64,000 nucleotides of DNA from Bog-473 sp963763575 (GTDB taxonomy: Bacteria > Actinomycetota > Acidimicrobiia > Acidimicrobiales > RAAP-2), in assembly GCA_963763575.1 (NCBI GenBank), contig CAVXPD010000004.1:496001-560000 (forward strand), given 5' to 3'. Below are positions 63,620 through 64,000 of the stretch, in pieces. The notes below the pieces were generated by a model. It ran no database searches and had not been told where the DNA came from. It saw only the letters and a program-made list of their open reading frames with translations. The translations under genes were made by a program, and so were the position numbers. The stretch's first letter is position 1. Each line of letters starts with the position of its first letter.

Positions 63620-64000
63620 TTGACACGCGACGCCATCCCGGAACCCGCCACCACGAGCGGTTCTCCGCGCCGGCTCACCTTAGGGGAAGCCTTCTCTCCG
63701 AGACACAACAGCTTGAACTTCATCCGGCTCGCGTTCTGCCTTACCGTGATCGTCTCACATGCCATCACGCTCGGCGGCTACGGGAGTGAATGGATCCTCG
63801 GGAACCGCACCACAATCGCCGTCCCTACCTTGTACGGCTTCTTCTGCCTGAGCGGGTTCCTGATCGCTGCATCGGCCACGAGGAACACCGTTCCCCGTTA
63901 CCTGTGGCAGCGGTTCCTGCGCATCATGCCCGCGTACTGGATCTGCCTGATCGTCACGGCCTTCATCATTGGAGCGATCGCGTGGATTCATCAAACGCAC
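63620..64000 (+). CDS. Acyltransferase-3 family membrane protein (5' part, runs off window)
   Basis: 127 residues seen from TTG 63620, with GGAG about 9 nt upstream. NSLNFIRLAFCLTVIVSHAI carries the catalytic-type His, then LYGFFCLSGFLIAASATR and YLWQRFLRIMPAYW, the usual acyltransferase-3 opening. It O-acylates exopolysaccharide or lipid. A 19-codon ORF from ATG 63564 ends on this start (TTGA) and could couple translation. The rest lies beyond 64000. Confidence 0.8.
   Translation, partial: MTRDAIPEPATTSGSPRRLTLGEAFSPRHNSLNFIRLAFCLTVIVSHAITLGGYGSEWILGNRTTIAVPTLYGFFCLSGFLIAASATRNTVPRYLWQRFLRIMPAYWICLIVTAFIIGAIAWIHQTH

Overview
The window is about 64 kb of dense, high-GC DNA. It has many GTG starts, frequent 4-nt ATGA/GTGA stop-start overlaps, several F420/FMN-type luciferase-like oxidoreductases, a PIG-L/mycothiol-type amidohydrolase and an ECF sigma/zinc anti-sigma pair. 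Together these suggest an actinobacterium, possibly an uncultured Acidimicrobiia-like lineage. That placement is inferred from gene content; there is no rRNA or ribosomal protein marker here.

Layout. 63-3489 (minus) is a five-gene translationally coupled electron-transfer operon: secreted Ser/Gly-rich protein, ApbE flavin transferase, ferric-reductase-like cytochrome b, NuoF-like flavoprotein, ferredoxin. 3688-7023 (plus) is a small catabolic unit: phosphotriesterase-family hydrolase, acyl-CoA ligase, enoyl-CoA hydratase. 7051-15229 holds an AhpD-like protein, a YceI-like protein, two multi-pass GT-C-like membrane proteins flanking tRNA-Arg(CCT) with short repeats, an orphan adenylate kinase, a gene remnant and an acyltransferase-SGNH protein. 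15513-22259 has S-adenosylhomocysteinase, the ECF sigma/anti-sigma pair, a PIG-L deacetylase, a luciferase-like oxidoreductase coupled to threonine aldolase, and a hotdog thioesterase. 22313-26242 is a tight four-gene operon: luciferase-like oxidoreductase, SCP-x-type thiolase, KAS III and a nucleotidyltransferase. It looks like an uncharacterised acyl-condensing pathway. It is followed by about 700 nt of structured, apparently non-coding DNA.

26940-41399 carries an SDR, a frameshifted aldehyde dehydrogenase, an acyl-CoA synthetase, a glycosyltransferase-methyltransferase fusion, a broken membrane-protein gene, DNA-3-methyladenine glycosylase, a quinone oxidoreductase, another luciferase-like gene, and an ArsR-SRPBCC pair with a readable promoter/operator and a trailing dihydrofolate-reductase-like pseudogene. 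41594-51549 is a surface-glycan region: NDP-sugar dehydrogenase, glycosyltransferase and epimerase on plus; then, on minus, RmlB, RmlD, Ugd, Uxs, two glycosyltransferases and a retropepsin-like lipoprotein. The pathways implied are dTDP-L-rhamnose and UDP-glucuronate/UDP-xylose.

51596-60435 is acyl-CoA and cofactor metabolism: biotin ligase divergent from a biotin carboxylase/BCCP subunit, M20 amidohydrolase, monooxygenase-like protein, methylmalonyl-CoA mutase large subunit, VOC protein, CtaG and an aldo/keto reductase. Propionyl-CoA carboxylation and methylmalonyl-CoA rearrangement would fit together here. 60855-64000 has a small ORF, a YfhO-family membrane protein and the start of an acyltransferase cut by the window edge.

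At least six loci show clean single-base frameshifts in otherwise well-conserved genes (near 13065, 18512, 28623, 34300-34345, 41310/41361 and 43204-43211). Either this locus is decaying or, at least for several of them, the assembly has residual indel errors.
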